From Myxococcales bacterium (GTDB lineage Bacteria > Myxococcota_C > UBA6777), in assembly GCA_027005175.1 (NCBI GenBank), contig JALTMC010000852.1, positions 1 to 9,835 of the forward strand: a DNA stretch of 9,835 nucleotides, read 5' to 3'. The notes beneath the pieces were generated by a model. It saw only the letters and a list, made by a program, of their open reading frames with translations, did not search any database and was not told the origin of the DNA. Each line of letters opens with the position of its first letter. The first letter of the stretch is position 1. A program made the position numbers and the translations under genes. Of the stretch, positions 7,026 to 9,835 are shown one piece after another.

Positions 7026-9835
7026 TAGCATCGTGTCGTCCCAGACAGCTTTGAAGAGTTCGGGCCAGACTTGGTGAACGATGTGTTGTTGGGGTTGTGC
7101 GGCGGGGTCATGTGCAACAATACCACGGATTCGATGAAAGTTCAGATGCTCTCCACTGAGATCCACGATCTCGGCAGGAAGGGGCTTTCCGTCCCTGTTG
7201 TAGAGGAGAAGAATTTTGGGGCGTGAGAAGTTTTCGTCGGTTCCATCACTCCCCATAGAGGTAGCAATGGTTCCATTGATCAGTGACACAAGGGTCCCTG
7301 GGGGATAATGTCCAAGACAGTTAATTAAAGCTTGAACAATAAGAGGGTCAAACTGCTTGCCACAGCCACCAGCGATACGCTCAAGAGCTTCTGTAGGAGA
7401 CAGGGGAATGGCTCCACACAAGTTTGTCGTTAGGGTTTGAAACGTATCTGCGACCCGTACAATGCGGCTATAGAGAGTGGGCTTGGGTTGTGACTTCAAT
7501 GGGTAGGCGTTGGAGTGATGTTCTACCATGGTGAGCATACGTTTCACTTTGGATTCATTAAATCCACGTTGTTTGAGAAGCAAACCCATACCCGCTTGTT
7601 GGTGATTTAAAGTTTGCCATCCATCACCCCGTCGAACTTCGGGGTCGATAAACACGGCGTGGCCGATATCATGGAAGAAAGCCGCCATACCAAGATCGGC
7701 CAGTTGAATGCGTGACAACTGCAACTCTTGTCCTATCAACAAAGCCAACACCGTCGTTTGTAGCCAGTGTGTTTTGAGAGGTTCGTCAGGATCTTCCAGG
7801 GCTAGAATGGCGAGGTCGTGACGTTCATTCAACATCAGAGAGTCAACCACGTCGTTGACAAAGCGTCGAATGGGGAGGGGGTTAGGAGCCTGTCCACGCA
7901 CCGCAAAGTGCCAGACTTCATCGACGATGTCGCAACCATCGATAAAGATGTCAGCCAGTGAACGTCCGCCCTCTTGTTGTTTCTCTCCTGTCAGACGTGT
8001 TCGCAATTGCCCAAACAACTCGACCTTTCGCCCCACATCCTGTCTGGAGAGTTGGTCACGGATATCCCGCCAGCCTCTCCGCCCTGTCCCCTCCCCCTGT
8101 CCAGAAAGATAGTCAATCAGTTGTCGCCACTCCCGATCCGAGAGGTCCATTTCAAACGTGATACCGCCGAGTTTCATTCGGGTAAAAAACTCGGAAAGTT
8201 CTGTAAAGATTTGTTGTGAGGCATCACCGTGTGTGCGTATGCGAACATCGTTGATATAGAACTGCCCTTCCATCCCAACAAATGTAACAGACATCAGTTG
8301 TGCAAGTAACAACTCCAATGCATGACGGATCTCTTCGATCGGTCGTTCAAAGATGGCATTGTTTGGATCGTAGAGAGCGCGATTCTTAATCAACATATGA
8401 AGTGAGACCACAAACTGATGTCCCACTTCGCGAATCAACGGAGCAAACTCATTTTCAGATGTAAAGTCAACTTCCTCTAACGAGGAAATCATCATATCCT
8501 GAAGACGTTTCAAGTCGGATTTCTGGCCGGAAGTCTCCATGAGTTCCAGACTCTCTTCCAGCGCAGCAGCCTCACTTTCCAGATCATCCATCCCAATCGT
8601 TTTAACGGATTGTTGCAGACGCTTGGGCAAGGTTAATGGATCAACTCCACGATTGCGACGTATCTCTCGCATCGCCTCCATACAAGCATTGTGCAGCTCT
8701 CCATCGCAACGTTCCATCAACTTTCGAATCGCACGATCAGCCTCTGAAGTCCCCGTTTGTCCCAAGGCACATACGGCAGCATGTCGAAGCTGTTTGCGCC
8801 GCAATCGCTCCATCGAGATCATCTTGGGTGGCACAACCCACTCTAACAACAGTGGCATAATAAGCTTAACATCAAGACGTGCAGCCAAGCGGGCCATCTC
8901 AATCATTTCCATGTCACCACGAACCTTTTTCGCCTGTAACTCTTTGCACAGCATAGGAACCCAGCGGACATCTTCATTGGCTTCCATTAACCGATAGGCT
9001 CGCATTCGTTCGTTTGCATCATTGGACTCCATCAACCGAGTCAAGACGCCACTGACCACCGGGAAAACATCAGGCCCATAAAAGATATCCTCTGCCATCC
9101 CAACCACTTTTTCTTGCAAAGCTTCATTGGAAGACTCCATCAAACTTGCGATCACTTCGAGAGCTTCAAGGCTTCCGATCATATCGAGGCAATCAATAAT
9201 CTCTAAAGACAATGAAGTAGCACCCCGTTGCAAAGCCCTTACAAGCAAATTGATATCCTGCCCAACCAACGTTACCAAAACTTCTCGAACCACTTTTTTG
9301 ATCCGGGGACTCTCTTCTTTTTCTAAAATTTCGAGAAGCATCGGACGTCGATCTCGGTTGCCTACGGCGAGAACATCATAGACCTCCTCTGGAATCGTAC
9401 CATCCGAGTTCAAGAGCTTGGTTGATCCTAAAAATCTTCGAAGAAGTTCTGTTTCATTAAACGATTGAAGCAGATCTTCTCCGAGAGGAACAAGGATCCG
9501 CCCTCGGTTATCGATCACTTGCGTCCATTGTTCTGCACGTCTAAGAAGATCCAACAAACCTTTCGGTCGTCCATCTTGGATTAAGAAGTTACGATATTCT
9601 CGCAACAGATGCTTCAATCCTTGAAGGCCTGTAACAGCAACGAGATCCAATATAATTTTATCGATATACCGGAACAACCGAGCCATCTGTTCATGTAGCT
9701 TGTCAAGGCTATTTTCATCGTGCAGAGGCTCAACCTCTCTCTCTGTCATCGATTTAAATAGGATACGAGCCGACTTCAACTCACGCAGAAGGGCTTGTGC
9801 ATTCTCCTCTCGCGCAGCGGGAGAGAGAGCAGCAC
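7017..9835 (-). CDS. HEAT-repeat protein with divergent HD-GYP-type domain (5' end probably outside window)
   Basis: This is a predicted soluble signalling protein. Numbering from TTG 9777-9779, there are helical HEAT-like repeats (about 135-380), an acidic coiled segment (about 395-440), and a helical domain with K-N-R-A-L-Y and F-Y-I-N-D (about 445-560) that often precedes HD domains in Myxococcota. An HD phosphohydrolase-type domain (about 665-825) and a C-terminal beta-rich extension opening with Y-P-P-G-T-L-V (825-890) follow. Likely metal ligands remain: H671, H703-D704, H726, H754-H755 and D778. In HD-GYP enzymes the motif after the paired His is HHExxDGxGYP. Here it is H-H-S-N-A-Y-P, lacking D-G, and HDIGK has become H-D-I-G-H. 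Hydrolysis of c-di-GMP is therefore uncertain, and a binding or other phosphohydrolase role is equally possible. No membrane segment is seen. Neither TTG 9779 nor ATG 9749 has a ribosome binding site, and the frame stays open with plausible sequence to the window edge, so the true start is probably outside. The stop TGA 7017-7019 lies in a palindrome arm. Confidence 0.88.
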   Translation of the reverse strand, partial: AALSPAAREENAQALLRELKSARILFKSMTEREVEPLHDENSLDKLHEQMARLFRYIDKIILDLVAVTGLQGLKHLLREYRNFLIQDGRPKGLLDLLRRAEQWTQVIDNRGRILVPLGEDLLQSFNETELLRRFLGSTKLLNSDGTIPEEVYDVLAVGNRDRRPMLLEILEKEESPRIKKVVREVLVTLVGQDINLLVRALQRGATSLSLEIIDCLDMIGSLEALEVIASLMESSNEALQEKVVGMAEDIFYGPDVFPVVSGVLTRLMESNDANERMRAYRLMEANEDVRWVPMLCKELQAKKVRGDMEMIEMARLAARLDVKLIMPLLLEWVVPPKMISMERLRRKQLRHAAVCALGQTGTSEADRAIRKLMERCDGELHNACMEAMREIRRNRGVDPLTLPKRLQQSVKTIGMDDLESEAAALEESLELMETSGQKSDLKRLQDMMISSLEEVDFTSENEFAPLIREVGHQFVVSLHMLIKNRALYDPNNAIFERPIEEIRHALELLLAQLMSVTFVGMEGQFYINDVRIRTHGDASQQIFTELSEFFTRMKLGGITFEMDLSDREWRQLIDYLSGQGEGTGRRGWRDIRDQLSRQDVGRKVELFGQLRTRLTGEKQQEGGRSLADIFIDGCDIVDEVWHFAVRGQAPNPLPIRRFVNDVVDSLMLNERHDLAILALEDPDEPLKTHWLQTTVLALLIGQELQLSRIQLADLGMAAFFHDIGHAVFIDPEVRRGDGWQTLNHQQAGMGLLLKQRGFNESKVKRMLTMVEHHSNAYPLKSQPKPTLYSRIVRVADTFQTLTTNLCGAIPLSPTEALERIAGGCGKQFDPLIVQALINCLGHYPPGTLVSLINGTIATSMGSDGTDENFSRPKILLLYNRDGKPLPAEIVDLSGEHLNFHRIRGIVAHDPAAQPQQHIVHQVWPELFKAVWDDTMLEH

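Noticed and set aside
8539-8997. 152-codon plus-strand frame opposite the HEAT region
   Set aside because: It is antisense to a clear coding frame, with Ser/Arg-rich composition typical of a shadow and no recognisable domain.

Overview
The window comes from a Gram-negative bacterium. It encodes a TonB-dependent outer-membrane receptor and a lipobox lipoprotein, and its c-di-GMP signalling proteins have many domains. Base composition looks close to balanced. The receptor has a carboxypeptidase-regulatory-like domain before its plug and is followed directly by an Ig-like lipoprotein. A second large protein joins HEAT-like repeats to a divergent HD-GYP-type domain. Both combinations are common in Myxococcota and related former Deltaproteobacteria, so I infer that kind of host. 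No marker gene proves it.

Layout: (1) 1-249, plus strand, is the 3' end of hemE (uroporphyrinogen decarboxylase). (2) 250-598 has no gene. It holds a 31-bp imperfect direct repeat and a possible promoter with an inverted repeat in its spacer. (3) 599-3037, plus strand, is a GAF-PAS-GGDEF-EAL protein with both catalytic domains apparently intact and an inhibitory I-site. (4) 3073-5688, plus strand, is the TonB-dependent receptor. It has a very basic, internally repeated periplasmic segment, and a 48-bp tandem repeat covers its proposed start. (5) 5688-6584, plus strand, is a lipoprotein overlapping the receptor stop by one base (TAATG). Its N-terminus is built from 9-bp repeats. (6) 6585-6868 has no convincing gene. 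(7) 6869-7025 is a 157-bp imperfect palindrome bounded by a perfect 15-bp inverted repeat. One arm contains the stop codon of the next gene. (8) 7017 to the right edge, minus strand, is the HEAT/HD-type protein, probably cut by the window edge.

The three plus-strand genes after hemE are spaced like an operon (35 bp, then a 1-bp overlap), with no terminator between them. A c-di-GMP turnover enzyme may therefore be co-expressed with an outer-membrane receptor and its lipoprotein. The convergent minus-strand protein belongs to another family linked to c-di-GMP, but its GYP signature is degraded.

I did not find a clear new defence or mobile system. The most unexplained items are the palindrome at a gene end, the frame conflict at the receptor start and the basic repeat segment in the receptor.
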